This document shows positions 44,336-53,692 of a DNA stretch of 64,000 bases, piece after piece (the first letter of the stretch is position 1; every line of letters begins with the position of its first letter). Where the stretch lies: the NCBI RefSeq assembly GCF_900176305.1, contig NZ_FWXH01000011.1:33499-97498 (forward strand), read 5' to 3'. Made by a program: the position numbers and the translations under genes. This stretch comes from Clostridium acidisoli DSM 12555. GTDB taxonomy: Bacteria; Bacillota; Clostridia; Clostridiales; Clostridiaceae. A model generated the notes under the pieces. The model was not told where the DNA came from. It saw only the letters and a list, made by a program, of their open reading frames with translations, and made no database searches.

Positions 44336-45136
44336 CTATACTGCATGGATATCTTTTTTAGAGTAAATAATATAACTCATTGATATGGCAAACACAATAA
44401 ATATTAATTCTATTAAAATGAACTTACCCTCATAGTTAGAATTTTTAATTATATATGTGGCATCATAATATTTAAAGGGTGTGATATATCTAGTTGCTTT
44501 GTCCCCTATAATAGAACTAAACATAGCAATAAAAAAGAATCCAAAAACAGTACTTATAGAAATAGGCAAAACTGATTTAATCCTTGGGATAATTACAGAT
44601 ATACTAACACCTAAACTCATAAACATGAGTTGTACAAATAACAAAGTTAATGAAAGCAATAAAAATATATTATATTGGAATGGCTTATTAGTAACAATTT
44701 CTGCAATAACACTAGAACATACTATATAAACTATGTTTGTAATTAATAACGAAACTGTACATGCTAAAATTTTTGATGTTATAATTTTCTGTCTTTTAAC
44801 TGGTTTTGTTAAAAGGAAATCAGCTGTTTTCTCTCGAACTTCCTTTGATATAATTGAAGTACCTAAATTCATAGCTTGAATAGCACCACATAAAACCACA
44901 TACAAAAGAACAAAAGAAGAATAATAAGTCAAAAGTGAAGTTACACTGTCTATTGAAATACCCAATGCTTTTTTTAATGCTGGTGGATACACATCAAGCA
45001 GTTTTTTAAAGTTTTCAGCATCCTTAGCTATACTTGGAAACATAGATAACATAAGTAATGCTACTAAAACTAAGGAAATCGACCATATAATAGTGGATTT
45101 TCTATAGGCTTTTAGTTCATGTAAAAACATATTCAT
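44336..45136 (-). CDS. ABC-2-type transporter permease
   Basis: About 266 residues. Start at 45136 (MNMFLHELKAYRKSTIIWSIS) follows AGGAGG at nine bases. Six helices and the coupling motif IISKEVREKTADFLLTKPVKRQKIITSK. Only 4 bp separate it from the end of the ATPase gene and 23 bp from the next permease, so all are one operon: regulator, ATPase, permease, permease. Confidence 0.87.
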   Translation of the reverse strand: MNMFLHELKAYRKSTIIWSISLVLVALLMLSMFPSIAKDAENFKKLLDVYPPALKKALGISIDSVTSLLTYYSSFVLLYVVLCGAIQAMNLGTSIISKEVREKTADFLLTKPVKRQKIITSKILACTVSLLITNIVYIVCSSVIAEIVTNKPFQYNIFLLLSLTLLFVQLMFMSLGVSISVIIPRIKSVLPISISTVFGFFFIAMFSSIIGDKATRYITPFKYYDATYIIKNSNYEGKFILIELIFIVFAISMSYIIYSKKDIHAV

Positions 45137-45140
45137 GTGT

Positions 45141-46025
45141 TTATTCCTCCTTTTGATAATAGTGCATAAATATCTCTTCAAGATCTGGTTCCTCTATTAA
45201 TATATTAGATATATCTATATCTGAAAGTTTTTTAATGATTGTATTAATATCTCCTCTAAATAAGAAACTTATATTGTTACCTTCTGCCTTAAAATTGCTA
45301 ACTCCTTGAACGTCGAAATAATCCTTATTAATTTGATTTTCAACTTCAAATTGAAACCTCTTATGATTGTTTTCCTTTAGAGTGCTTATCTTTTCTAGTT
45401 TTATGAGTTTTCCTTCTTTTATTATTGCAACTCTATTGCACATTTTCTGAACTTCACTTAAAATATGTGAGGAAAATAATATTGTGGTTCCTTTTTTATT
45501 CTCTTCCTTTAATAGTTCAAAAAACTTTTGTTGCATTAATGGATCAAGTCCACTGGTAGGTTCATCAAGAATTATAAGTTTTGGTTCATGTAGTAGCCCT
45601 TGAACAATCCCAACTTTCTTTTTATTACCAAAGGATAAGTCATCTATTTTTTTATTTAAATCAAGATTCATGATTTCTGCTAATTCATATATTCTTTTTT
45701 TACAATCCTTTTTATAAAAACTAGCTGAATATTTTAAAAGATCAATTACTTTCATGTTATCATAATAAAAAACTTCTGAAGGCAAATATCCTATTTCCTT
45801 TTTTATCTCCTCAGAATCTTTAACACTATCTTTTCCAAAAATAGTTACACTTCCACTAGTTGGGTAAATCAGTGATAACATAGTTCTTATTGTAGTAGAC
45901 TTTCCAGCTCCATTAGGACCAATAAATCCAAAAATTTCTCCTTCCTCAACGCTAAAGCTGATATCCTTTATTCCCCTAGACTTTCCATAAGTTTTAGTAA
46001 GATTTTTAAGCTCTATAATATTCAT
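45141..46025 (-). CDS. ABC transporter ATP-binding protein
   Basis: A 294-residue ATPase of the ABC-2 drug-exporter type. Walker A GPNGAGKST at about residue 37-45, signature segment LSFGNKKKVGIVQGL (SFGNKKK replacing LSGGQ, as usual in this group), Walker B LIILDEPTSGLDP and switch His in ILFSSHILSEV. The C-terminal 80 residues are a regulatory extension. It drives export by the two permeases in its operon. Confidence 0.93.
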   Translation of the reverse strand: MNIIELKNLTKTYGKSRGIKDISFSVEEGEIFGFIGPNGAGKSTTIRTMLSLIYPTSGSVTIFGKDSVKDSEEIKKEIGYLPSEVFYYDNMKVIDLLKYSASFYKKDCKKRIYELAEIMNLDLNKKIDDLSFGNKKKVGIVQGLLHEPKLIILDEPTSGLDPLMQQKFFELLKEENKKGTTILFSSHILSEVQKMCNRVAIIKEGKLIKLEKISTLKENNHKRFQFEVENQINKDYFDVQGVSNFKAEGNNISFLFRGDINTIIKKLSDIDISNILIEEPDLEEIFMHYYQKEE

Positions 46026-46041
46026 TGCAATCCCTCCTTAT

Positions 46042-46686
46042 TTAGCCAATACCGTTTTTAATTAAAGAAATCATATCTTTTATTAATGGTTCGTATTCAT
46101 CAAAAGATGTTTCGTAAACTTCCTTTCCCTTTTTATTTGCCATAAGTAACATGTTCTCTTTAAACTTTGATATTATTGCTGTGACATACATTAATATTAA
46201 ATCAGTGCTTATCTCAGTGTTAATAAGCCCTTTTTCTTTATTCATATCTATGGTTTTAGCTATGTCTTCAAACATTTTTTTTGAGTCATTATACATAATT
46301 TCAATAACTTTTTCTCTCATAACGTTATTCGTATCCATAACCGCTGTTTGTAGCAATACATATACCTCTCGCTCATCAATTAAAAAAGACCAGGTATTTT
46401 TAAATGATAAATATATATAATCAAAAATACTCATCTTATAACAATCTTTAGTTACCTTGTCTACATATTTTAGAGCTATTTCATATGCTTTTTCTATACA
46501 GTAAAGATATATGTCTCCTTTATTACTAAAATACTGATACATACTACCCTTAGAAACGCCTGCATTTTTAGCAATGGACCCTACATTTCCTTTTTCATAA
46601 CCTTTTTTAGAAAATTCTTTTATAGCAGCTTCTATTATTTTATTTCTTTTTTCTTGTTCCAAGTTTAATAATGTATCTTTTGGCAT
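46042..46686 (-). CDS. TetR-family regulator of the ABC operon
   Basis: A 214-residue protein, MPKDTLLNLEQEKRNKIIEAA. HTH (GYEKGNVGSIAKNAGVSKGSMYQYFSNKGDIYLYC) at residues 14-60, then the ligand domain. It is the first gene of the operon with an ABC ATPase and two permeases, and two overlapping palindromes lie 20-50 bp before its start, so autorepression with derepression by the exported compound is expected. Confidence 0.92.
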   Translation of the reverse strand: MPKDTLLNLEQEKRNKIIEAAIKEFSKKGYEKGNVGSIAKNAGVSKGSMYQYFSNKGDIYLYCIEKAYEIALKYVDKVTKDCYKMSIFDYIYLSFKNTWSFLIDEREVYVLLQTAVMDTNNVMREKVIEIMYNDSKKMFEDIAKTIDMNKEKGLINTEISTDLILMYVTAIISKFKENMLLMANKKGKEVYETSFDEYEPLIKDMISLIKNGIG

Positions 46687-46706
46687 TTTTACCTCCTTTT
46701 TTCATT

Positions 46707-46739
46707 ATGACTTTTAGGTCATATGACTATATAGTCATA
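46707..46739. promoter_or_regulatory. Two overlapping TetR palindromes
   Basis: ATGACTTTTAGGTCAT at 46707-46722 and TATGACTATATAGTCATA at 46722-46739 (perfect 18 bp) both carry ATGAC/GTCAT half-sites. They lie in the promoter of the tetR-ABC operon and are probable operators of that regulator. Confidence 0.6.
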
Positions 46740-46804
46740 AACTACTCCTATTTTTTGCATTTGTCAATATTTACATTGCTTTACATCTAATTTCAAAAAA
46801 ATAT

Positions 46805-46830
46805 GTGGTACAATAACTCGTATTGACCAC
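46805..46830 (-). terminator. Terminator of the 54-aa gene
   Basis: GTGGT-CAATA pairs with TATTG-ACCAC; on the minus strand TTTTTTT follows the stem almost directly. It ends the small gene at 46855-47019. Confidence 0.75.
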
Positions 46831-46854
46831 ATTGCTGAATTAACCCACCTGTTT

Positions 46855-47019
46855 CTATTGAAATTTATTAGGTATTTTAGATTTTCCATCCTGCTTAACT
46901 TTCTCTAAATAATCTTTTTCATTCACTATATTTTCTTCAAAATTTTCTACAGCGTGTTTCGTGAAGTTACCTAAACCCTTAATATTATCAAATTTTTGTT
47001 CACTATCTTTTTTCTTCAT
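46855..47019 (-). CDS. Small 54-residue charged protein
   Basis: ATG at 47019 lies eight bases after AGGAGG and the frame MKKKDSEQKFDNIKGLGNFT then KHAVENFEENIVNEKDYLEK ends VKQDGKSKIPNKFQ at 46855. It is very hydrophilic, with many Lys, Glu and Asn and no cysteine or membrane segment. It has its own ribosome site and its own intrinsic terminator (46805-46830), so it is a self-contained gene. No family recognised; a small regulatory or sporulation-type protein is possible. Confidence 0.55.
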   Translation of the reverse strand: MKKKDSEQKFDNIKGLGNFTKHAVENFEENIVNEKDYLEKVKQDGKSKIPNKFQ

Positions 47020-47122
47020 TACAAAATCCTCCTTATTAAATTTTCATATTTAAGCATCTGAATACAATAAAACGTCAACGATATCTAATGGTAGTATTTC
47101 AAATTAAATGATATTTTATAAC

Positions 47123-47167
47123 TTGACTATATATATATAACACATGTATTATATATATAGACCAGTC
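47123..47167 (+). promoter_or_regulatory. Promoter and operator of the LmrA-like tetR
   Basis: TTGACT at 47123-47128 and TATTAT at 47147-47152 (18-bp spacing) precede TAGACCAGTC at 47158-47167, a near match to the operator at 47853-47864. A repressor site directly after the -10 element fits autorepression. Confidence 0.55.
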
Positions 47168-47201
47168 ATTATATTATATATTGAGAAGGGATATAAATTT
47201 T

Positions 47202-47786
47202 ATGAAAAATAAAACTGATTCAAAAGAAAAAATACTTGCAGTAGCCGCATCGCTTTTTCAAATTAAAGGATATAATGCTACAGGATTAAACGAAATTTTA
47301 AAAGAAAGTGGTTCGCCTAAGGGTTCTCTATACTACTATTTTCCTAATGGAAAAGAAGAGTTAGCTTTAGAAGCCATAAGACTTGCAAGTAATTCTATTC
47401 AAATGCGAATCCAGACTACTTTAAATCAATATTCAAATCCAATTGAAGGTATACAAAGTGTTATTAAAAATATGACAGAAGATTTAAAGAGAGATAACAA
47501 ATTCAAAGACATGTCCATAAGCCTTATAGCTTTAGAAACCTATCTATCAAGTGAGTCACTAAGAGAAGCTTGTAAAGAAGCTTTCATAGATTTACAGAAT
47601 TTGTATTCTAAAAAACTAATTCAAAGTGGACTTTCCAATGAAATTGCACTGGAATTAGGTACACTTATCCAAGTAATGATTGAAGGCGCTATTACAGTAT
47701 CAGTTACTGAGAAAAATGCTACTGCACTCTTGACGGTTAACAAACAAGTAGGTATTTTATTAAATTCTTATTTAAATATTAAATAA
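47202..47786 (+). CDS. TetR-family regulator, LmrA/YxaF-like
   Basis: About 194 residues; the ATG at 47202 is preferred over the in-frame TTG at 47181 because GAAGGGA lies between them. HTH GYNATGLNEILKESGSPKGSLYYYFPNGKEELALEAI is that of the Bacillus LmrA/YxaF group, which represses the LmrB drug pump through a TAGACC-GGTCTA box. Two such boxes are seen here. The MFS gene follows 104 bp later and is the expected target. Confidence 0.9.
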   Translation: MKNKTDSKEKILAVAASLFQIKGYNATGLNEILKESGSPKGSLYYYFPNGKEELALEAIRLASNSIQMRIQTTLNQYSNPIEGIQSVIKNMTEDLKRDNKFKDMSISLIALETYLSSESLREACKEAFIDLQNLYSKKLIQSGLSNEIALELGTLIQVMIEGAITVSVTEKNATALLTVNKQVGILLNSYLNIK

Positions 47787-47852
47787 GAATTATAATTTTT
47801 CAAAAACATTACATTTTTATAATTTATAATAATTTATTCCGCCTTATTTATA

Positions 47853-47864
47853 TAGACTGGTCTA
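47853..47864 (+). promoter_or_regulatory. LmrA/YxaF-type operator
   Basis: TAGACTGGTCTA, with TAGAC/GTCTA arms, lies 26 bp upstream of the MFS start and resembles known LmrA/YxaF boxes. A second half-similar copy is upstream of the regulator gene. Confidence 0.65.
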
Positions 47865-47889
47865 ATTATATTTTAAGGAGATTATTTTT

Positions 47890-49338
47890 ATGGAATCAAA
47901 AAAAAATGATACAGAAGAAAAACCACAGTATAATACAAAAGGCATTATGTCTGTATTGCTACTAGGAAGTTTCTTATCTTTGTTTAATGAAACAATCTTG
48001 AATGTAGCATTTCCAAAATTAATGGTAGAAATGAATATTACCGCTACAACAGTTCAGTGGCTTACCACTGGCTATGTATTAGTAGTTGGAATTCTTATAC
48101 CAGTTACAGCTTTTCTTATTCATACTTTTACTACCAAACAACTATATGTAAGTGCAATGATATTATTTTTAATAGGGACCACATGTGCTGTATTTTCTAT
48201 GTCGTTTTCAGTATTATTAATTTCAAGAATAATTCAAGCATTAGGTACTGGTATGTTAATACCTATTATGATGAATTCAGCTTTAGCAGTAACTCCACGT
48301 GAGAAACATGGTTCAATAATGGGATTATGTGTTTGTATAATTACATTAGGCCCTGCACTTGGTCCAACAGTTTCTGGCTTATTACTACAATATTTTAGTT
48401 GGCATTCCTTATTCATATTATTAATTCCACTTTTGATTATTTGTATAGTTTGTGGCTGTATATTTTTAGAGAATACATCTGTAATAACAAAGCCTAAAAT
48501 TGACTATTTCTCTATATTGCTATCAACTATAGGTTTTGCAGGAATTATATATGCAGTAAGCTCCGCAAGTAGTTCAAGTGTGTTAGCTACTGTTATTATA
48601 TTTGCAATTGGTTTAATTTCATTAATTGCATTTTGTAAACGCCAATTATCATTAAAACAGCCAATACTAAATATACGATCATTTAAAAACCCTATATTTT
48701 CAGTAGGTGTAATATTAATTATGCTAATACAAATGTTTCAGTTTTCAATAAATATGATATTGCCTATGCTGTTACAAAATGGCTTAAAAACATCTTCTTT
48801 CGCATCAGCATTGGTTTTATTACCACCAATACTTATTGCTGCAATATTAACTCCCTTCATCGGTAAAACTTACGATAAAATAGGAGGTAAACTATTGATT
48901 CCAGCTGGCTTTGCCGTAATATGTATTTTTACTTTCATATTATCTCGCATTACGCCATCAACTTCTATAATAACAATTACTATTATATACGGTTTTATAA
49001 TGATAGGACAATCTATGTCTATGTCAACTAGCCAAACAACTGGTCTTAAGCAATTATCCCGTGAAAATCAAGCTGATGGTGTTGCAATAGTAAATACTTC
49101 AATGCAAATAGCTGGTGCTTTAGGTTCAGCCTTATTTGTTGGTATTATGACTGCTTATCAAAATAGCTACCTAAATAATGTAAGTAATCCGAATAATTCA
49201 CAAAATGAAATAAAAGCTATATATAGTGGTTTCAGTCATTCTACTACAGTTGCAACTATACTGATTGCTATAGGTTTTCTATTGTCTTTAAGCTTTAATA
49301 TAAAAGAAAGGAACAAAATCACGGACAATAGAAAGTAA
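47890..49338 (+). CDS. MFS multidrug transporter, LmrB/DHA2-like
   Basis: A 482-residue membrane protein of the 14-helix DHA2 group. NETILNVAFPKLMVEMNITATTVQWLTTGYVLVVGILIP is the family's first-helix signature; RIIQALGTGMLIPIM is motif B, and LGPALGPTVSGLLLQYFSWHSLF motif C. Related pumps give lincomycin and other drug resistance by proton antiport. It is controlled, by inference, by the LmrA-like repressor. AAGGAG precedes the ATG. The stop codon is inside a bidirectional terminator. Confidence 0.92.
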   Translation: MESKKNDTEEKPQYNTKGIMSVLLLGSFLSLFNETILNVAFPKLMVEMNITATTVQWLTTGYVLVVGILIPVTAFLIHTFTTKQLYVSAMILFLIGTTCAVFSMSFSVLLISRIIQALGTGMLIPIMMNSALAVTPREKHGSIMGLCVCIITLGPALGPTVSGLLLQYFSWHSLFILLIPLLIICIVCGCIFLENTSVITKPKIDYFSILLSTIGFAGIIYAVSSASSSSVLATVIIFAIGLISLIAFCKRQLSLKQPILNIRSFKNPIFSVGVILIMLIQMFQFSINMILPMLLQNGLKTSSFASALVLLPPILIAAILTPFIGKTYDKIGGKLLIPAGFAVICIFTFILSRITPSTSIITITIIYGFIMIGQSMSMSTSQTTGLKQLSRENQADGVAIVNTSMQIAGALGSALFVGIMTAYQNSYLNNVSNPNNSQNEIKAIYSGFSHSTTVATILIAIGFLLSLSFNIKERNKITDNRK

Positions 49339-49378
49339 AATTAAAGGATATCAAAAATTTATTGGTATCCTTTAATTT
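49338..49378. terminator. Bidirectional terminator overlapping both stop codons
   Basis: AAATTAAAGGATA pairs perfectly with TATCCTTTAATTT (13 bp) around a 15-base loop. Converging MFS and CoA-binding genes end within its arms. Confidence 0.85.
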
Positions 49379-49760
49379 AAGATACAGATTGTTTTCTCAT
49401 TACCTCTACAAGTGCACATCCTTCTATTGCTTGTATTCCATTTTCCTTACAAAAATCAAGTATTTCATCACTTTCAGCTCCTGGTTGAATAAGAACTTTA
49501 TCTATTTTTAAATCACTTGCTTCCTGAAGAATTTTAATACCTTTGTATGGATTAATACATAAATCTAAAACTTCAACTTTGTATGGTATATCTCCTAAGC
49601 TGTTATAAATACTTTGATTTTGAAAAGATGGGTGTACCGCTACTACATTAAACCCTTCTTTCTTCAAGACATTAAATATTTTATACGCATATTTTGATTG
49701 GTTTAATACATCCCCAACTACAGCCCAATTTCTGTAATTTAAAAATTCACTAGCTTTCAA
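49377..49760 (-). CDS. CoA-binding domain protein
   Basis: A 127-residue single-domain Rossmann protein, MKASEFLNYRNWAVVGDVLNQSKYAYKI. The glycine-poor nucleotide loop and VVAVHPSFQNQSIYNSLGDIP, DLCINPYKG and LIQPGAESDEILDFC are those of the CoA_binding_2 family (YccU-like). It binds a CoA or dinucleotide; function is not established. Monocistronic. Confidence 0.83.
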   Translation of the reverse strand: MKASEFLNYRNWAVVGDVLNQSKYAYKIFNVLKKEGFNVVAVHPSFQNQSIYNSLGDIPYKVEVLDLCINPYKGIKILQEASDLKIDKVLIQPGAESDEILDFCKENGIQAIEGCALVEVMRKQSVS

Positions 49761-49932
49761 TTTTATCAGCTCCTAATAAAGTCTTGTATTAATATTATGC
49801 CTTGTTTCACTTTATCCATTCAGATGTGTTCACCTTTATTTTAATTCACCATCCTAAATTATTTTTAAAACATTCATAAAAATATTGTAATATATATTAA
49901 AAAAATGATTTTATTTGTAAATAGCCAAACTA

Positions 49933-49962
49933 TTGACTATATTATTTTATATGAAGTATAAT
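49933..49962 (+). promoter_or_regulatory. Sigma-A-type promoter of the ligase-chemoreceptor operon
   Basis: TTGACT (49933-49938) and TATAAT (49957-49962) with an 18-bp spacer, about 40 bp before the ligase start. It is not a flagellar-type promoter, so the operon is likely expressed from the housekeeping sigma factor. Confidence 0.6.
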
Positions 49963-50003
49963 TTAATTAAATTTTCATTTAATATATAGGGGTGATTTAA
50001 GAA

Positions 50004-51212
50004 ATGGAAGATGAAGAATTAATAAAATCAGCATTAAAATCAAAATTCTATCAAAACAAACTTAGAGGATTGACTCTTGAAAATTGGGAAGATATTCCCC
50101 TTACAACTAAACAAGATCTTAGGGAATGTAAGGCTGAGGATTTAATGGGAGTTGACTTTGATGAAATATCCACTTATCATGAAACAAGCGGAACAACTGG
50201 GACTCCAACTCCAAGCTGGTATAGCTTTAATGATTCAGACCAAGAAGCACAAGTTGTCATAAATTCAGATTTAAAACTTTGTTCTAAAGATTTATTGTTA
50301 AATCGATTTCCATTTGCATTAGCTGTCCCATCATTTATTTTATTTTGGGCTTGTCAAAAAGTTAAAGCTGGCCATATTGCCGTAAGTAAAGCTTCTTCAA
50401 TTACCCCACACGCTCGTGTGATTGAGATTATAGAAAGGACTAATCCTACAATTATTGCTATGTTACCTTCTGAAGCTGAGATTATTGGAGAAGCCGCATA
50501 TCAGAAAGGAATCGACCTTCCAACTAAAAATTTGAGAGCTTTACTTTTGGCAGGAGACCTTATTAGTGATGCTAGGAAAAAACATTTAGAAACTCTTTGG
50601 GGTGTACCTGTATTTTGCTTATTTGGTTCTACCGAGACTGGTGGTTTATTTATGACTTGTAAAAATGGACACTATCACATAAATCATCCAAAAGTCAAAA
50701 TAGAAGCAGTAGACAGTAATTATAATTCACTAGGTACTAATAAAAAAGGTTATTGTGTTCTTTCCTCTGCAAGAGAAGGAATGCCATTATTAAAATATTT
50801 TAATCACGACATAATTGAAGTCAAAGACAATATCAAATGTAATTGCGGTGATAATTCACCTATTCTTATTCATTATGGAAGAGATGATAGTTTGATTAAT
50901 ATTAAGGACAAGCATTTTACATTTGAAGATGTACAAAGTTTAATATATTCTATGCCTTTAGTTCCTTTTTTATGGAGAATACATATATATGAAAATTGTA
51001 TTGTTTTCGAATATCAAGCAAGTAAAAAATGTTCTAACATATCTTTTACTGAAAAGGATATTAGTAAATATCTATCTGACAGATTAACCGTTCCTGTTGT
51101 TGCAAAACAAGTAGAATTAATCCCTAAAGATAGCTTAATTAATAAACCAGGTTATTCAAAATTCAGTTACATGATTAAACATAAAAATAATTTAGAGGGA
51201 GATTTGATTTAA
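50004..51212 (+). CDS. AMP-forming acyl-CoA ligase-like protein (PaaK family)
   Basis: A 402-residue protein. [10 protein letters not shown] at residues 61-70 is the ATP/AMP loop of the adenylate-forming superfamily; FGSTETGG (about 209-216) and the mini-C-terminal domain ([18 protein letters not shown] then [18 protein letters not shown]) resemble phenylacetate-CoA ligases, which have a shortened C-terminal lid. Two Cys (CNC) before the lid fit PaaK relatives. It should activate a carboxylate with ATP. Its stop overlaps the start of a chemoreceptor gene (TTAATGA), an unexpected partner. Confidence 0.85.
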   Translation: MEDEELIKSALKSKFYQNKLRGLTLENWEDIPLTTKQDLRECKAEDLMGVDFDEISTYHETSGTTGTPTPSWYSFNDSDQEAQVVINSDLKLCSKDLLLNRFPFALAVPSFILFWACQKVKAGHIAVSKASSITPHARVIEIIERTNPTIIAMLPSEAEIIGEAAYQKGIDLPTKNLRALLLAGDLISDARKKHLETLWGVPVFCLFGSTETGGLFMTCKNGHYHINHPKVKIEAVDSNYNSLGTNKKGYCVLSSAREGMPLLKYFNHDIIEVKDNIKCNCGDNSPILIHYGRDDSLINIKDKHFTFEDVQSLIYSMPLVPFLWRIHIYENCIVFEYQASKKCSNISFTEKDISKYLSDRLTVPVVAKQVELIPKDSLINKPGYSKFSYMIKHKNNLEGDLI

Positions 51213-52291
51213 TGATAAACATTATTTTAATTTGTATTATTGTTATTCTAATAATTTTAGGGCTGGGAATATTTATTAAAATTATTAATCCATTAAATAA
51301 GTTAATAAATCAGTTAGAGTCTGAATCCGATGATTTCAATTCTTTTAATATAAAACAAAAGGGGTTAATTGGGAGACTTATTTCACAAATTATTAAACTT
51401 AACAATAAAACTCTTACAACAAGCACAGTAGACTCCTCAGAGCTTAACAATGAATTTAATGATTTATCCTCCGAGACAGCAAAAGCTTTAGCCTTAATCT
51501 CTAAGATAAATACTTTAATGGAGGATACAACAAATGGAGCCTTACTTCAATCTGAAAATGTTACTAAAAGTACAAGTGCAATGAATGACATATCCATTGG
51601 TATTCAAGAAACTTCAAAGAACATTCAAACTGCGTCAGAGCTAGTAAGTGAAACCACTAATTCAGCTTCAACTGGACAACAGGCAATTAATAAGGCTATG
51701 GAACAAATGAAGTCTATTGGATCAAATATTAGTGAACTTTACACAACTATTAAACAATTAGAATCATTCTCTACAGAAATCAATACCATTCTTGGTATCA
51801 TTACTGGAATATCTGGTCAAACTAACCTTTTGGCTCTAAATGCTGCTATTGAAGCTGCTAGAGCCGGTGAAAGTGGTCGTGGTTTTTCTGTTGTAGCAGA
51901 AGAGGTTAGAAAATTAGCCGAACAATCTTCTACTTCTGCTAAGCAAATAGGTATTCTTATTGAAAACATCCAGAATAAAACTAAAGAAGCTGTTAATTCT
52001 ACTAATGTAAGCATAGAAGGCATAAAAACAGGTATTAATTCGGTTAATTTAGCAGGAGATGCCTTTAAAAAAGTTTCAGATTCAATTTACAATGTTGATG
52101 GAAGAATTCAAGAATTAGCTTCTAATGCAGAACAAATTTCCTCTTCCACTGGACAAATTATCGGCCTAATAGATTTTACAAGAAAGGTTCAAGATGGCGG
52201 TGTTGATAAGATACAAAAGACCTGTGAGGTTGTTAAAACAGAAATTGAAATTATTGATAACATTCACAAAACAGTATCAGCTGTAAATTAG
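51212..52291 (+). CDS. Methyl-accepting chemotaxis protein without external sensor domain
   Basis: A 359-residue protein. One N-terminal helix (residues 3-25) is followed by a short HAMP-like linker and a coiled-coil signalling domain whose hairpin tip reads [39 protein letters not shown], the CheA/CheW contact. No extracellular or PAS sensor is present. It is translationally coupled (1-base overlap) to the CoA-ligase-like gene, which may provide the input. A terminator follows. Confidence 0.92.
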   Translation: MINIILICIIVILIILGLGIFIKIINPLNKLINQLESESDDFNSFNIKQKGLIGRLISQIIKLNNKTLTTSTVDSSELNNEFNDLSSETAKALALISKINTLMEDTTNGALLQSENVTKSTSAMNDISIGIQETSKNIQTASELVSETTNSASTGQQAINKAMEQMKSIGSNISELYTTIKQLESFSTEINTILGIITGISGQTNLLALNAAIEAARAGESGRGFSVVAEEVRKLAEQSSTSAKQIGILIENIQNKTKEAVNSTNVSIEGIKTGINSVNLAGDAFKKVSDSIYNVDGRIQELASNAEQISSSTGQIIGLIDFTRKVQDGGVDKIQKTCEVVKTEIEIIDNIHKTVSAVN

Positions 52292-52303
52292 AGAAGTTAA
52301 GTA

Positions 52304-52338
52304 AAATGGCCACTATATAATTTGTGGCCATTTTTTTT
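52304..52338 (+). terminator. Intrinsic terminator after chemoreceptor gene
   Basis: AAATGGCCAC pairs perfectly with GTGGCCATTT and is followed by TTTTTTT. Strong. Confidence 0.9.
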
Positions 52339-52369
52339 AGCACAAACAGCCCTAATAATACTCTTATAA

Positions 52370-52978
52370 TTACAAGTTCAAACTTTTCACAAAAAAATTT
52401 CTAAATCCTTCTATCATAGCTTCTTCATTTGAAGTATATGATTTAAGGTCCATATAATATTTACCTGTTTGAATGTCCTTAGATATTGAATCTAGTGGAA
52501 ACCCATCATTTCTTTTTTTATGTGGTTTAGAAGTGATAATAAATTTTTCAGATGCAATGTCATCTCCAGCATATTCAAAAACTCTTTTATCATCTAAAAT
52601 CAAGCATATTGCATTTCTATATCTAGCTCTAAGTTCACCTCCTGCCTCCAATGCAAGTTCAGTATAATATTCTATCATCTCTTCATCATTTAATTCTTTG
52701 CCATTTACCCTTCTAACATGGACTCCTGGTTGCTTTGAAGGGTTTATTTCATCTATATATAATCCAGAATCACAAGAAAAAACAGGTTGTTTTAGTTCTT
52801 TATAATATGTAAATGCCTTTATTCTAGCGTTTTCTAATGGCCTGTCTCCACTTTCATCAATTTTTCCTATTTCTAAATTAATATCATTTAAAGAAACAAC
52901 TTCAATTGGTAAGTTCTTCAACATATTTTTCATAGAATTAATTTTAGCAACGTTTCTTGTTCCATATAAAATTTTCAA
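52370..52978 (-). CDS. RdgB/HAM1-family non-canonical purine NTP pyrophosphatase
   Basis: A 202-residue protein. MKILYGTRNVAKINSMKNML is the HAM1 opening (normally TxNxxK), FSCDSGLYID the metal-binding DSGL segment and FPLDSISKDIQTGKY the late substrate loop. It hydrolyses ITP, XTP or dITP to the monophosphate, clearing deaminated purines. It is somewhat diverged from the housekeeping RdgB, so it may be a paralogue with changed specificity. Monocistronic. Confidence 0.75.
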   Translation of the reverse strand: MKILYGTRNVAKINSMKNMLKNLPIEVVSLNDINLEIGKIDESGDRPLENARIKAFTYYKELKQPVFSCDSGLYIDEINPSKQPGVHVRRVNGKELNDEEMIEYYTELALEAGGELRARYRNAICLILDDKRVFEYAGDDIASEKFIITSKPHKKRNDGFPLDSISKDIQTGKYYMDLKSYTSNEEAMIEGFRNFFVKSLNL

Positions 52979-53167
52979 ATTACTTCAACTCCCAAAAATA
53001 ATCAACAAATGAAGCCATTAATGTCCTTTTGCTGCATCTGTTTTTCATATAAACTATTATTATAAAATCACGATATATATGATAAGATTCTTAACCTGAT
53101 AGTTAATTCACATTAAGTTAATATATATTATAAAACATAACTAGTCGATTTGAAAGGATGATTATAG

Positions 53168-53545
53168 ATGAATAAAGATACCACGGATATCCCTATCATA
53201 GGCATAGTACTTAAAAATGGTGAGGTGGAAAGTTATAATTATAGGACAGCTGTTACCAACAACTTTCACCACAGCTTCATCGTAACTTCTAAAGGCATAA
53301 GTGCGCTTGATTATGATGAGGCCCTTAGATTTGTTAAGCTACCCAGTGAAGATTTCTATACACTTGAAGGAGAACCTTCTTTAGAACCATTCACCACAGG
53401 AAAAAAGCAAGTTATTGCTTTTGCTTCGCATTGTATAGGGAAAGGCATAGACCCAAATACTAAAGTTAAAATTAAAGATCATAAATTAAATACGTTTTAT
53501 GAAGATTCTATAATAGGACGTTTAAAAGATTTTACACCAAAGTAA
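53168..53545 (+). CDS. Hypothetical protein, unknown
   Basis: A 125-residue protein, MNKDTTDIPIIGIVLKNGEV, with AAGGATG a few bases upstream. It looks beta-rich, with no membrane segment, cysteine motif or recognised domain (VTNNFHHSFIVTSKGISALDYDEALRFVKLPSEDFYTLEG is its most distinctive stretch). It precedes the flagellin gene by 150 bp but has no clear link to it. Confidence 0.6.
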   Translation: MNKDTTDIPIIGIVLKNGEVESYNYRTAVTNNFHHSFIVTSKGISALDYDEALRFVKLPSEDFYTLEGEPSLEPFTTGKKQVIAFASHCIGKGIDPNTKVKIKDHKLNTFYEDSIIGRLKDFTPK

Positions 53546-53614
53546 ACCATACTACTTTGGCATCTTACCTTATTTCTATAATTTCAAATTATACCCTAAT
53601 ATACAGTTAATTGC

Positions 53615-53641
53615 TAAAGATATTCAAATTTACTACGACAA
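53615..53641 (+). promoter_or_regulatory. Candidate sigma-D (flagellar) promoter
   Basis: TAAA at 53615-53618 and, after exactly 15 bases, TACGACAA at 53634-53641, compared with the sigma-28 consensus TAAA-N15-GCCGATAA (5 of 8 in the second block). It is about 50 bp upstream of the flagellin gene. Confidence 0.45.
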
Positions 53642-53692
53642 TAGATTTATGAGTATACTTTTACTAGTTATCTAATTCAAGGAGGAATTTTC

